Below are positions 27,902 through 36,153 of a DNA stretch of 64,000 nt, one piece after another (within the stretch, counting starts at the first letter, position 1; every line of letters begins with the position of its first letter). The notes beneath the pieces are model-generated. The model had not been told where the DNA came from. It saw nothing but the letters and a program-made list of their open reading frames with translations, and ran no database searches. The DNA lies in contig NZ_JAIQDJ010000007.1 in assembly GCF_020034655.1 (NCBI RefSeq), forward strand, positions 40,482 to 104,481, written 5' to 3'. The DNA is from Thermomonas beijingensis (GTDB lineage Bacteria > Pseudomonadota > Gammaproteobacteria > Xanthomonadales > Xanthomonadaceae). Made by a program: the position numbers and the translations under genes.

Positions 27902-28512
27902 GTAATCCGTTCGACGACCGCGTATTGGCGCTGGCAGGCATGTTGCAAGCCTTGGCCCAGGTGCGCCGAATTGCAGATACCGGCCAGTCCGACAGCAGCC
28001 AAGTACAGGCCGCGCTGGACAGTGTGTTCCGGATTGATGCGCACAGCACCGAAGCCGTGTTCGGCAGCGCCAATGGCCTGCACACGGGGCTGCGCCAATT
28101 GCGTGACTACTTGGCCAACGGCAACAAGGACGAAGCCCTGGGCAAGCTTGCGCTGGCGGTATTGCAACTGGAGCGCCGCTTTGTACGCACCGGCGCGATG
28201 GTGACCCAGGTGCAGACGGCGCTACTGCGATTGCAAGCCAATGCCAATACCATGGGCAGCACGCATGCCAACGTCATTTCCGAGCTGGCCAAGCTTTACG
28301 CCGACACCCTCAGCAATCTGCGCCCTCGGGTGATGGTACAAGGCAACCCGCACTATCTGGGGCAAGCAGGTGTGGTCGCCGAAATTCGTGCCCTACTGAT
28401 GGCCGCGCTGCGTGCCGCCGTGCTGTGGAGACAACTGGGCGGCAGCTTATGGGACTTTGTGTTTTCACGCCGGCAAATGGCGGCCGCAATTGATGCCCGC
28501 ATCCCCGGGTAA
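27898..28512 (+). CDS. hflD: High-frequency lysogenization protein HflD homologue
   Basis: A 204-residue helical protein of the HflD/YcfC family, with the start [29 protein letters not shown] split by the usual AxxL spacing, the central GLRQLRDYL and the late [19 protein letters not shown]. It is membrane-associated in E. coli and known for its effect on lambda CII; its normal cell role is unclear. It is the third gene of nudJ-mnmA-hflD and its ATG overlaps the mnmA stop. A six-bp hairpin (GATTCG/CGAATC at 28517-28532) follows, but without a T tract. Confidence 0.92.
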   Translation: MSNPFDDRVLALAGMLQALAQVRRIADTGQSDSSQVQAALDSVFRIDAHSTEAVFGSANGLHTGLRQLRDYLANGNKDEALGKLALAVLQLERRFVRTGAMVTQVQTALLRLQANANTMGSTHANVISELAKLYADTLSNLRPRVMVQGNPHYLGQAGVVAEIRALLMAALRAAVLWRQLGGSLWDFVFSRRQMAAAIDARIPG

Positions 28513-28522
28513 GACGGATTCG

Positions 28523-29275
28523 CTACCGAATCAGCAGCGAAACTCCAAGCCCTGCCTGCCAATCCGCTGCACCCTGCACGCCGCGCAGCGCGGATACATC
28601 CAATTGGAACCGTGGGCTTGGTTGCCAGGTCAGGCCGCTGCCGAGCATGCGGCCTCGCTGCGAACCACTCCCGATACCGGCTTCGAGATAACCGGCCCAG
28701 TGTTGGCTGAAATTGAAGTTATAACTTGGCGACAGCATCCAACCGCGCTCATGGCCGAGGCTGTGATCGGCATATAGCGCGAACGAACAATCGTTGGCCA
28801 TCGCCCATTGCGCAGTGATGCCAAGATCATAGCCACGCGTGCCACCGCCGATGGGCGCTCGGCCGGTGGGCAAGCTGGCCGTGGCAAGCATCGCCCAGGA
28901 AAATGCATCCGTGTGACTAGGCAGCGACATCTTCAGACCAAGACGGCTATTCCCCATCCCCTGCGCGCGCCAATGCCCGCTGACATCGCTCGCATGCTGC
29001 CAAGCATAGCTATCAGCACCAAGCTGCAATTCAAGCCCATCACGCAGTCCATAACGCAACAAGGTGTCTGCAACCCACTGCCGCTGTCGACCACTGGCAT
29101 CGTGATTCGTTGAAACGTCCGCTAGCCCCTGCTCCCACGCCAGGCTACCACGCGGCACCGTCGTGCTGGCAAAGCCAATTCCGGGCCGATCAAACGCCGC
29201 GGCATCCTGCGCATACAGCGGTGCTGCACGCAACAGCACCAGCAGACCAATGCAGGCGGCTCTTGACTTCACCAC
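28523..29275 (-). CDS. Outer-membrane transporter-like protein (PF13557 type)
   Basis: A 250-residue exported protein with a signal peptide (residues 1-22, ending LYAQ). Beyond it are alternating beta-strand segments rich in aromatic residues and Gly, such as GLELQLGADSYAW, NSRLGLKMSL, TAQWAMANDCSFALYADHSLG and a terminal GLGVSLLIR. This fits the putative outer-membrane MetA-pathway-of-phenol-degradation/transporter family (PF13557). Substrate unknown. The start is GTG 29275, inside the end of the DUF2058 gene (7-base overlap), so it is likely translated from the same transcript. Confidence 0.7.
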   Translation of the reverse strand: MVKSRAACIGLLVLLRAAPLYAQDAAAFDRPGIGFASTTVPRGSLAWEQGLADVSTNHDASGRQRQWVADTLLRYGLRDGLELQLGADSYAWQHASDVSGHWRAQGMGNSRLGLKMSLPSHTDAFSWAMLATASLPTGRAPIGGGTRGYDLGITAQWAMANDCSFALYADHSLGHERGWMLSPSYNFNFSQHWAGYLEAGIGSGSQRGRMLGSGLTWQPSPRFQLDVSALRGVQGAADWQAGLGVSLLIR

Positions 29276-29904
29276 GCCAAATCATCCGGTATCCGGTATT
29301 GCGGATCCGCATACGGATCGTCGGGCGCAAGTGCATCGGGGTCCACTCTCAACGCAACAGCTTGCGCGAAAATGGCCTGTGCCGCGTCCAGCACCGCCGC
29401 TTCTACTAGCAGATACCGGCCATTCATCTGCAACACTCCCAAGGCGCCTGCATTGAGTGCCTTGAGTTGTTCGGCGGTCACATGGATGCGCTTGATCTTG
29501 CCACCGTATTCGAAATGGCGGACATGCTCGGCATCTGCGGCATTCAGCGCCTTGTCCTTGAGGAAGGCCTCCAATTTGGCTTTGGCTTCGCGACGCAAAC
29601 GCGCCTCTTCCTGCTTCAGTCGCTCGGCCTCGATGCGCTCGTCTTTTTCTTTCTGCGCACGAATGGCATAGGCCTTGGCCAAATCAATGTCTTCGCGGGT
29701 TCGTGGTTGCGCGGCACGCGGGTCGGACTTGCGACCACCGGCTGCAGGTTTATTTCCTGGCCGTGCACCTGACCCTGCGCCTGGTTTACCTGCAGCGGCA
29801 TGCGGGGCGTGCACAGGCCGTGGTGCATGTGCGGGCTTGGGCGCAGGCGTCGGAGGCTCCTTGAAGCCGAGGCCTTTCAATTGGTCACGCAAGGAGTTGC
29901 TCAT
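29269..29904 (-). CDS. DUF2058 family protein (YaiL-like)
   Basis: A 211-residue protein with a conserved N-terminus MSNSLRDQLKGLGF, a Pro/Ala/Gly/Lys-rich low-complexity stretch (18-70), a charged coiled-coil (about 72-118) and a globular C-terminal part (RHFEYGGKIKRIHVTAEQ onward). This is the DUF2058 layout, described as nucleoprotein- or polynucleotide-associated in E. coli YaiL. Function unproven. It begins 15 bases after slyX and ends overlapping the outer-membrane gene. Confidence 0.85.
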   Translation of the reverse strand: MSNSLRDQLKGLGFKEPPTPAPKPAHAPRPVHAPHAAAGKPGAGSGARPGNKPAAGGRKSDPRAAQPRTREDIDLAKAYAIRAQKEKDERIEAERLKQEEARLRREAKAKLEAFLKDKALNAADAEHVRHFEYGGKIKRIHVTAEQLKALNAGALGVLQMNGRYLLVEAAVLDAAQAIFAQAVALRVDPDALAPDDPYADPQYRIPDDLAW

Positions 29905-29919
29905 CGCTACGTCTATGGC

Positions 29920-30150
29920 TTAGTAATGCGGAGGGGGGGGCTCGCTGGCGGCATCCACCGTTAAGGGACTGGCCGCCATCGCGCTGCGAAATTGTCGCAA
30001 TTCTTCCAGTGCCCGATGCAGCATCAGCGAATTGCTGGCTTCTTCGCTGCGTGCAGCGGCCAGTGCGTCGGAGAGCTCTTGCAGGGCATGTTCTTGGAAG
30101 GCGATGCGCACTTCCAAATCGACGATGCGTTGTTCTAGGTCGGCACTCAT
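29920..30150 (-). CDS. slyX: SlyX protein
   Basis: A 76-residue coiled-coil protein. The heptad start [25 protein letters not shown] and the ending PPPHY are diagnostic of SlyX. Function is unknown in any organism that I can name. Its ATG overlaps the stop of the UDP-glucose dehydrogenase gene (ATGA). The codons for the terminal Pro run contain eight identical bases in a row (C8 on the coding strand, 29933-29940). Confidence 0.9.
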   Translation of the reverse strand: MSADLEQRIVDLEVRIAFQEHALQELSDALAAARSEEASNSLMLHRALEELRQFRSAMAASPLTVDAASEPPPPHY

Positions 30151-31499
30151 GCCGCAGGCCTTTGCAGGGATCGTCCGCGCCCGATGCCGTAATATGCCAG
30201 GCCCGCGGTTTCCACCTCGTCGGGGGCATACAGGTTGCGGCCATCAAACACCACAGCATCGGCCAGCCTGGTGGCCAGCTTGGCAAAATCGGGGCTGCGG
30301 AACTGCTTCCATTCAGTGATCACCACCAGCGCATCGGCACCGTGTAGTGCAGCCTCTGCAAAATCACACAGCACCAAGTCGACGCGCTCGCCATAAATGC
30401 GCCGCGTCTCCGGCATGGCCTCGGGATCATAGGCGCGCACCGTCGCGCCAGCGTCCCATAAGCGCTGCAACAGGCGTCGACTGGAGGCTTCGCGCATATC
30501 GTCGGTATTAGGCTTGAAGGCCAGGCCCCACAAGGCCACAGTCTTGCCATGCAGCGCTTCGACACTGCCGTAATGGCGCACCATCAATTCAAACAGATGT
30601 TCTTTTTGTGCGGCATTCACCGCCTCCACCGCATCCAGGAGTCGCGGCCGCACGCCGAATTGCTGGGCAGTTTTGGCCAGCGCCTGCACGTCCTTGGGGA
30701 AACACGAGCCACCATAACCGGCACCCGGATAGATGAAATGCCAGCCGATGCGCGGGTCTGAGCCGATGCCCTTGCGCACCATCTCGACATCAGCCCCCAC
30801 TTGTTCGGCGATGTTGGCGATCTCATTCATGAAGCTGATTTTGGTGGCCAACATGGCGTTGGCGGCATATTTGGTGAGTTCGGCCGAACGCACATCCATG
30901 CTCACGATGCGATCGTGATTGCGGTTGAACGGCGCGTACAGGCGCTTCAGCATTTCAATCGCGGTTGGATTGTTGGCACCAATGACGATGCGATCGGGGC
31001 GCATGCAGTCTTCTACAGCTGCACCTTCCTTCAGGAATTCCGGATTGGACACCACATCGAATGCGATGTCGATACCGCGCTGTGCAAGTACATCACTAAT
31101 CGCGGCGCGCACCTTGTCTGCAGTCCCCACTGGCACCGTGGATTTATTTACCACCACGAGGGGTGCTTGCATGGACTGGCCGATGCTGCGTGCCACGGCC
31201 AGGACATAGCTCAAATCCGCACTGCCATCTTCGTCGGACGGAGTGCCCACTGCAATAAACACCACATCTCCATGCGCAATACCCTGCGCGGCATCAGTGG
31301 TAAAACGCAAACGACCGGCCGCGTGGTTGGCCTGCACCATCGGCGTGAGGCCGGGCTCGAAAATCGGGATCACGCCTGCATTCAGGCGTTCCACTTTGCC
31401 CGCATCGATATCGACACACACCACATCGTGGCCAACGTCGGCCAGACAGGTTCCGGTGACCAGCCCCACATAGCCGGTGCCGAAGATACATACACGCAT
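30147..31499 (-). CDS. ugd: UDP-glucose 6-dehydrogenase
   Basis: A 450-residue NAD-dependent enzyme that oxidises UDP-glucose to UDP-glucuronate, a precursor for exopolysaccharide and LPS sugars. The N-terminal Rossmann motif [16 protein letters not shown] is followed by NKSTVPVGT and by the catalytic Cys266 in [10 protein letters not shown]. The C-terminal UDP-binding domain ([17 protein letters not shown]) is intact. ATG 31499 gives the conserved start. No other sugar-nucleotide genes are adjacent; it leads slyX-DUF2058 on the same strand. Confidence 0.95.
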   Translation of the reverse strand: MRVCIFGTGYVGLVTGTCLADVGHDVVCVDIDAGKVERLNAGVIPIFEPGLTPMVQANHAAGRLRFTTDAAQGIAHGDVVFIAVGTPSDEDGSADLSYVLAVARSIGQSMQAPLVVVNKSTVPVGTADKVRAAISDVLAQRGIDIAFDVVSNPEFLKEGAAVEDCMRPDRIVIGANNPTAIEMLKRLYAPFNRNHDRIVSMDVRSAELTKYAANAMLATKISFMNEIANIAEQVGADVEMVRKGIGSDPRIGWHFIYPGAGYGGSCFPKDVQALAKTAQQFGVRPRLLDAVEAVNAAQKEHLFELMVRHYGSVEALHGKTVALWGLAFKPNTDDMREASSRRLLQRLWDAGATVRAYDPEAMPETRRIYGERVDLVLCDFAEAALHGADALVVITEWKQFRSPDFAKLATRLADAVVFDGRNLYAPDEVETAGLAYYGIGRGRSLQRPAA

Positions 31500-31509
31500 T
31501 GGCCATCCT

Positions 31510-31553
31510 CCAAAACACAACGCCCGGGCGCACCCAAGGGTACGCCACGGGCG
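31510..31553 (-). terminator. Rho-independent terminator after the lipoprotein PPIase gene
   Basis: Read on the minus strand, CGCCCG...CGGGCG arms enclose an inner GGCG/CGCC and ACCC/GGGT stem (31521-31553), followed by TTGTGTTTT (31512-31520). It lies between the stop of the FKBP gene at 31566 and the start of ugd, so it separates the two transcripts. Confidence 0.7.
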
Positions 31554-31565
31554 ATGGCAAACAGA

Positions 31566-32342
31566 TTACTTGGCGGCGTTCGGCTTGATGATGTCGAGCA
31601 ACTCGACTTCAAACTCCAGCACCTGGTTGGGGCCAATCATCGGCGGTGCCTGCTCACCGTAGGCCAGCTTGGCCGGAATCCAGAACTTGTACTTGCTGCC
31701 CACCTGCATCAGCTGCAGGCCCTCGGACCAGCCGGGGATCACGCCACCCAGCGGCAGCACTGCCGGTTCGCCGCGCTTGTAGGAGCTGTCAAATTCCTTG
31801 CCATCCAGCAAGGTGCCCTTGTAGTTCACCTTCACACCATCGGCAGCGGTGGGCTTGGCGCCCTTGCCTGCGGTCATCACCTGGTACTGCAAGCCTGACG
31901 GGGTGGTCACCACGCCGGTTTTCTTGCCGTTCTCGGCGAGGAACTTGTCACCCTTTTCCTGGTTGAGCTTGCCCTCTTCCATCATCTTGGCGATTTGCTT
32001 GGCCTGCATTTTCTGGCCGAATTCCTGCATGATCTTCTGTGCTTGCTCGTCGGTCACCAACACTTTTTCGCCAGCCATCTGCGTGCGCAGTGCTTTGACC
32101 ACGGTGTCCAGATTTACCTCGTCCTTGATTTCCGACAGTTGCTTACCCATCGCCATACCGATGGTGTAGCTGACCTGCTCTTTCTCGGTGGCCAAACCCG
32201 GAATACCGGTTTTGTCGGTCGCCGTCTTGCCGGCTTCGGTCTTGTCGGCCGAAACATCGACCGGCTTTTGTTCAGCCTTACAAGCGGACAGGGCCAGCAA
32301 CATGGCAACGGTCAGCGCGGTGGTGCGGGCAAACGGCTTCAT
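31566..32342 (-). CDS. FKBP-type peptidyl-prolyl isomerase, lipoprotein (FkpA/Mip type)
   Basis: A 258-residue protein with a lipoprotein signal: LLALSAC, lipidated Cys21. The N-terminal dimerisation part (about 50-145, YTIGMAMGKQLSEI and following helices) precedes an FKBP domain (about 150-250) with VKVNYKGTLLDGKEFDSSY, VIPGWSEGLQLM and YKFWIPAKLAYGEQ. It assists folding of envelope proteins. ATG 32342 is chosen because it gives the lipobox. It sits directly downstream of a second FKBP gene in the same direction. Confidence 0.92.
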   Translation of the reverse strand: MKPFARTTALTVAMLLALSACKAEQKPVDVSADKTEAGKTATDKTGIPGLATEKEQVSYTIGMAMGKQLSEIKDEVNLDTVVKALRTQMAGEKVLVTDEQAQKIMQEFGQKMQAKQIAKMMEEGKLNQEKGDKFLAENGKKTGVVTTPSGLQYQVMTAGKGAKPTAADGVKVNYKGTLLDGKEFDSSYKRGEPAVLPLGGVIPGWSEGLQLMQVGSKYKFWIPAKLAYGEQAPPMIGPNQVLEFEVELLDIIKPNAAK

Positions 32343-32413
32343 CAGTGTGGAACTCCAGGTAGTTGAGTGAGGCGGCAAGCCCGCCCATTGCATGTAGTAC
32401 GACGTGCTTTGAC

Positions 32414-33328
32414 TTATTCGACGCCCAGCAGTTCCACATCAAACATCAGTGTGGCATTGGGTGGAATCTCGGTGCCGGCGCCCTTCTCGCCATAGCCCAG
32501 ACGCGCAGGGATCCAGAACCGATATTTGGCACCCACCGGCATCAGACCAACGCCCTCGGTCCAGCCCTTGATCACTTGATCCAGCCCGAATTCAGCAGGC
32601 TGGCCACGGTCATAGGAACTATCGAATTTCTTGCCATCCAGCAAGGTGCCCACGTAATTGACCTTGACCTTTTGGCCAGGCCTCGGACGCGGGCCATTGC
32701 CTTGCCGCAGCACCAAATACTGCAAGCCGCTGAGGGTGGTAAATACGCCCTTGACCTGTTTGTTGCGGGCCAGGAAATCATCTTCGAGTTTGCTGGAAGC
32801 CTTGGCATCGGCCTCGCGCTTGGCAGCCTTGATTTCCCCCATGTGGGCGGAAAATGCGCTGCGCACCCTGGCGATTTCGGCATCATCCAATGCCGGTTTT
32901 GCCGCCGGATTGGCACCATCTTTCACGCCATGCATGAACATCGGCAAGTCGAATTCCGTGTGGATGCTGGCCAATGATGTCCCGATATTGCCACCCACCA
33001 ATAACCCGGCTTTGACGTGGTCGATGCTGGTTGCCGGTTTGCCGGCCTTGCGTGCGCTGATACTGTCGATCAAGGCTTGCCGCGTGACTTTGACGTCGCT
33101 GTCATTCAGCAGTGGCTGGCCGTTGACCATGCCGTTTTCCACGGCGCGCTGTAGCGCGGTCATGTCCAGATCCAGAAAGCCTGGACCAATCGACTTGCCC
33201 ACATCCAACCCGATCATGTAGCCCACTTTGTCGCGTTCGCTGACCGGGGCGGCGTCTTGCGCATGCACACTGCCCGATGCGATGACAGCCAGCAGCAGTG
33301 CGCTCAAGGCGCGTGATGCAAAGTTCAT
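32414..33328 (-). CDS. FKBP-type peptidyl-prolyl isomerase, periplasmic (Mip/FkpA type)
   Basis: A 304-residue relative of the downstream gene. It has a cleavable signal peptide (residues 1-24, ending VHAQ) and no lipobox, so it should be free in the periplasm. The N-terminal helical dimerisation region (VGYMIGLDVGKSIGPG) is longer and the FKBP domain (VKVNYVGTLLDGKKFDSSY, VIKGWTEGVGLMPVG) is intact. ATG 33328 gives the signal peptide. Gap to the next gene is 71 bases with a weak GGCGG/CCGCC hairpin and no T tract, so both may share a transcript. Confidence 0.9.
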   Translation of the reverse strand: MNFASRALSALLLAVIASGSVHAQDAAPVSERDKVGYMIGLDVGKSIGPGFLDLDMTALQRAVENGMVNGQPLLNDSDVKVTRQALIDSISARKAGKPATSIDHVKAGLLVGGNIGTSLASIHTEFDLPMFMHGVKDGANPAAKPALDDAEIARVRSAFSAHMGEIKAAKREADAKASSKLEDDFLARNKQVKGVFTTLSGLQYLVLRQGNGPRPRPGQKVKVNYVGTLLDGKKFDSSYDRGQPAEFGLDQVIKGWTEGVGLMPVGAKYRFWIPARLGYGEKGAGTEIPPNATLMFDVELLGVE

Positions 33329-33514
33329 TGTTCGTGCTCCAGACGGACTGCAGCGGCAGGATACCGGCGCAGGCATAGCCCTGTATTGTCATGCGCATGG
33401 CTGTCGGGGGCAATCCTGTTGTGATGCGGTGGGTGAGTGTGGCGTTCAGATTCAGGCCAACGCAGGTGTCCGCATGGCATCAGCCCCCCTGCCATCAGTT
33501 GGGTGCATGGGGGG

Positions 33515-33542
33515 TTGACGGGCAAAAATATAGTGTTATAGT
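33515..33542 (+). promoter_or_regulatory. Sigma-70 promoter of the YtrA-type operon
   Basis: TTGACG (33515-33520) and TATAGT (33537-33542) are spaced by 16 bases and lie 39 bases before the first gene's ATG. It is the best promoter match in the window, in a local AT-rich patch. Confidence 0.65.
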
Positions 33543-33554
33543 TGCCTACAACAC
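33533..33554. promoter_or_regulatory. Palindromic candidate operator for the GntR/YtrA repressor
   Basis: GTGTTATAG (33533-33541) and CTACAACAC (33546-33554) are inverted repeats matching at eight of nine positions, separated by TTGC. The left arm covers the -10 hexamer and the right arm the expected start point. A repressor bound here would block transcription. The encoded GntR protein two genes on is the natural candidate, by analogy to self-repressing YtrA systems. Confidence 0.55.
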
Positions 33555-33580
33555 CGAACACCCAGAGCAGGACGTTCACC

Positions 33581-33826
33581 ATGAACCGCAAGCTCCACAA
33601 CACCCTGATGGCCATGCTGACCAGTAGTGCTTTGCTGGTTGTCACCTTGTTGGCCAGCACGCCGGCCGCGCCGGAAACGCGTTCCCAAACCTTGGCTGCC
33701 ACCACCTCGCAAGCGGCTGGTGTCGGCGAAGTCTCCCCTGCCGCACGAGTGAACCACGGCGTGACCCGCCGTACTTACCAATCCGTGCGGATGCCGTTTT
33801 TTTCCTTCTTTCTCCCGAAGGAGTGA
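33581..33826 (+). CDS. Small single-pass membrane or secreted peptide, first gene of the YtrA-type operon
   Basis: An 81-residue peptide of no family I recognise. Residues 8-30 form one hydrophobic helix (MAMLTSSALLVVTLLAS), which could be a membrane anchor or signal peptide. The rest is Ala/Thr/Ser-rich and ends with RMPFFSFFLPKE. An AGGA motif precedes ATG 33581. The stop lies three bases before the GntR start, and the last codons form its ribosome binding site (GAAGGAG). A T7 tract (33797-33803) sits within its 3' end after a weak hairpin (ATCC/GGAT). Confidence 0.6.
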   Translation: MNRKLHNTLMAMLTSSALLVVTLLASTPAAPETRSQTLAATTSQAAGVGEVSPAARVNHGVTRRTYQSVRMPFFSFFLPKE

Positions 33827-33829
33827 GTC

Positions 33830-34201
33830 ATGACTGCCGTTGAATGGAGCGATGGCGCTCCGATTTATCGCCAGCTCAAGGATCGCGTCGTGGCCATGTT
33901 GCTGGACGGAATCTTGAAGCCTGGCGATGCCTTGCCCTCGGTGCGCCAGGTGGCCGCCGAATACCAACTCAACCCGATCACCGTCTCGCGCGCCTACCAG
34001 GAGCTTGCGGACGATCAACTTGTCGAAAAACGCAGAGGCCTAGGTATGTACGTCACCGATGGCGCCAACGCGCGCCTACTGCAAAGCGAACGCGAACGTT
34101 TTCTGCGCGAAGAATGGCCCTTGATGCTGGAGCGCATCCAGCGGCTGGGCCTGACGATTGAAGAACTGCTGGATCCCAAGAGCAAATGGGGGCCAAAGTG
34201 A
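33830..34201 (+). CDS. ytrA: GntR-family transcriptional regulator, YtrA subfamily
   Basis: A 123-residue repressor-type regulator. The winged helix (about 10-78) has PIYRQLKDRVVAMLLDGILKPGD and the recognition region LPSVRQVAAEYQLNPITVSRAYQELADDQLVEKRRGLGMYV (read as consecutive parts). The short C-terminal helical part (85-123) is the dimer region of the YtrA subfamily, which lacks a ligand domain. It is followed directly by ABC transporter genes, the standard YtrA arrangement, and probably represses its own promoter via the palindrome at 33533-33554. Confidence 0.88.
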   Translation: MTAVEWSDGAPIYRQLKDRVVAMLLDGILKPGDALPSVRQVAAEYQLNPITVSRAYQELADDQLVEKRRGLGMYVTDGANARLLQSERERFLREEWPLMLERIQRLGLTIEELLDPKSKWGPK

Positions 34202-34206
34202 ACACC

Positions 34207-35073
34207 ATGACCACTGCATCCGTTGTTTCCGCACGTGGCCTGCGCAAGGCCTACAAAAACAAGTTGGCGCTGGATGGCACCAACTTCGACATCCCCGCGG
34301 GCCGCATCATTGGTTTGATTGCCCCCAACGGTGCCGGCAAAACCACCGCACTGAAAGCGGTGTTGGGGCTGATTCCGTTCGAGGGCGAGTTGAAAGTGCT
34401 GGGCAAGGACCCACGCACCCAACGCGATGAATTGATGAACGATGTCTGTTTCATTGCCGATGTGGCGGTGCTGCCGCGTTGGATCACGGTGGCGCAGGCC
34501 ATCGAGTTCGTCGCCGGCGTGCATCCACGCTTTGATGCCGGCAAGTGTCAGCGCTTCCTGCAAGGCACCCAGCTCAAGCCCAATCTGAAAGTACGCGAAA
34601 TGTCCAAGGGCATGATCGTGCAGTTGCATCTGGCGCTGGTGATGGCGATCGACGCCAAACTGCTGGTGTTGGACGAACCCACCTTGGGCCTGGACATCCT
34701 GTATCGCAAGCAGTTCTATCAGCGCCTGCTGGAAGACTATTTCGATGAAGACAAGACCATCATCATCACCACCCACCAAGTGGAAGAAGTCGAGCACATC
34801 CTGACCGATGTGATGTTCATCCGTGACGGCAAAATTTCGCTGAACGCACAAATGGACAGCTTGGGCGAGCGCTATACCGAAGTGCTGCTCAATGCCGACA
34901 AACTGGAAGCCGCACGTGCATTGCAGCCGATTGATGAACGCAGTCTGCCGTTTGGCAAGACGGTGATGTTGTTCGACGGTGCCGACCCGGCACGCCTGCG
35001 CGAACTTGGCGAGACCCGCACCCCGGGCTTGGCCGATCTGTTCGTCGCCACCATGAAAGGAACCTACGCATGA
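34207..35073 (+). CDS. ABC transporter ATP-binding protein (YtrB type)
   Basis: A 288-residue ATPase with Walker A APNGAGKTT (39-47), a YtrB-style signature MSKGM in place of LSGGQ, Walker B LLVLDEPTLGLD and H-loop TTHQVEEVEH. It pairs with the permease encoded next. The ATG at 34207 is preferred; a GTG at 34198 overlapping the GntR stop is possible. Related Bacillus Ytr systems respond to cell-wall antibiotics; the substrate here is unknown. Its 3' end overlaps the permease start (ATGA). Confidence 0.9.
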   Translation: MTTASVVSARGLRKAYKNKLALDGTNFDIPAGRIIGLIAPNGAGKTTALKAVLGLIPFEGELKVLGKDPRTQRDELMNDVCFIADVAVLPRWITVAQAIEFVAGVHPRFDAGKCQRFLQGTQLKPNLKVREMSKGMIVQLHLALVMAIDAKLLVLDEPTLGLDILYRKQFYQRLLEDYFDEDKTIIITTHQVEEVEHILTDVMFIRDGKISLNAQMDSLGERYTEVLLNADKLEAARALQPIDERSLPFGKTVMLFDGADPARLRELGETRTPGLADLFVATMKGTYA

Positions 35074-36113
35074 ACGCCACTTTCGAAGCGGCCGAGCGCG
35101 CCCCGGTCAAAGCGGCCACGCCCCCGCACACCACCCACAAGCTGAAGCTGCTGCTCAAGCGTGAATTCTGGGAACACAAAGGCGGGTTTTTCTGGGCACC
35201 GATCTGGGCGGGCGGCATCTCGCTGCTGTTGACCTTGATGGGCTTGATCCTGGGCGAAGTGGCGCTGCGCAATAGCAGCGGCAAAATCCAGGTGGACGGG
35301 CACTTCAGCGTCAATGGCTTGGACTTGAGCACGATCACCTCGCATATGAGCCCGTCCGATGCCGAGCAGCTGGCCGGCGCAGTCAGCATGAGCACCGCCT
35401 CAGCGATGTTCTGGCCGATGCTGGTATTGGGCTTTGTGGTGTTCTTCTACTGCTTGGGCACCTTGTTCGACGAACGCAAGGATCGCAGCGTGCTGTTCTG
35501 GAAGTCATTGCCGGTGTCCGACCGCGATACCGTGCTGGCCAAGGTACTGAGTGCATTGGTGGTCGCACCCACCATTGCGATGGTGATCGGTATCGCCTGC
35601 ATGCTGGCCTTCCTGCTGCTGCTCAGCGTGTTCGTGCTGATCCATCACGGCAACCCGCTGACCCTGTTGTGGAGCCCTTCCAATTTGCTGGCCAATGCCG
35701 GCGTGGTACTGGCCGCCATCCCGCTGTATGCCTTGTGGGCACTGCCCAGCGTGGGCTGGTTGCTGCTCTGCTCGGCATGGTCCAAGAGCAAGCCGTTCCT
35801 GTGGGCGATCATGATCCCGGTATTCGCTGGCGTGTTTGTCACCTGGTTCAACCTGATGCACGTGTTCAACCTGGGCAGCAGTTGGTTCTGGAAGAACGTG
35901 GTGGCACACCTGTTGGGCGGCGTGTTCCCGGGCACTTGGTTCATCGTCACCAATACCGATGCGCTGACCTCCAGCGATTTCCCCAAGCATCTGGCCGTGG
36001 TGCAGTCGATGTACACCGCCTTTGCCGCACCGCAGTTGTGGGTGGGTGCGGTGGCCGGCATCGCCATGATCATCGCCGCCATCCGCCTGCGTCGTTGGCG
36101 CGACGACAACTGA
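35070..36113 (+). CDS. ABC transporter permease of the YtrA-type operon
   Basis: A 347-residue membrane protein with six or so helices (about 38-62, 115-140, 165-200, 215-245, 250-275, 310-335). A periplasmic loop near 65-110 is rich in Ser and Asp. LFDERKDRSVLFWKSLPVSDRDTVLAK between helices two and three is typical of ABC-2-type permeases. It forms the membrane channel with the preceding ATPase. Start overlaps the ATPase stop (ATGA). Confidence 0.87.
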   Translation: MNATFEAAERAPVKAATPPHTTHKLKLLLKREFWEHKGGFFWAPIWAGGISLLLTLMGLILGEVALRNSSGKIQVDGHFSVNGLDLSTITSHMSPSDAEQLAGAVSMSTASAMFWPMLVLGFVVFFYCLGTLFDERKDRSVLFWKSLPVSDRDTVLAKVLSALVVAPTIAMVIGIACMLAFLLLLSVFVLIHHGNPLTLLWSPSNLLANAGVVLAAIPLYALWALPSVGWLLLCSAWSKSKPFLWAIMIPVFAGVFVTWFNLMHVFNLGSSWFWKNVVAHLLGGVFPGTWFIVTNTDALTSSDFPKHLAVVQSMYTAFAAPQLWVGAVAGIAMIIAAIRLRRWRDDN

Positions 36114-36153
36114 ACCTGCAACCGCGCATTCAACACATCCCGAGGACCAGCAC

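Noticed and set aside
32343..32413. Terminator between the two FKBP genes
   Set aside because: GGCGG/CCGCC can pair, but no T tract follows on the coding strand.
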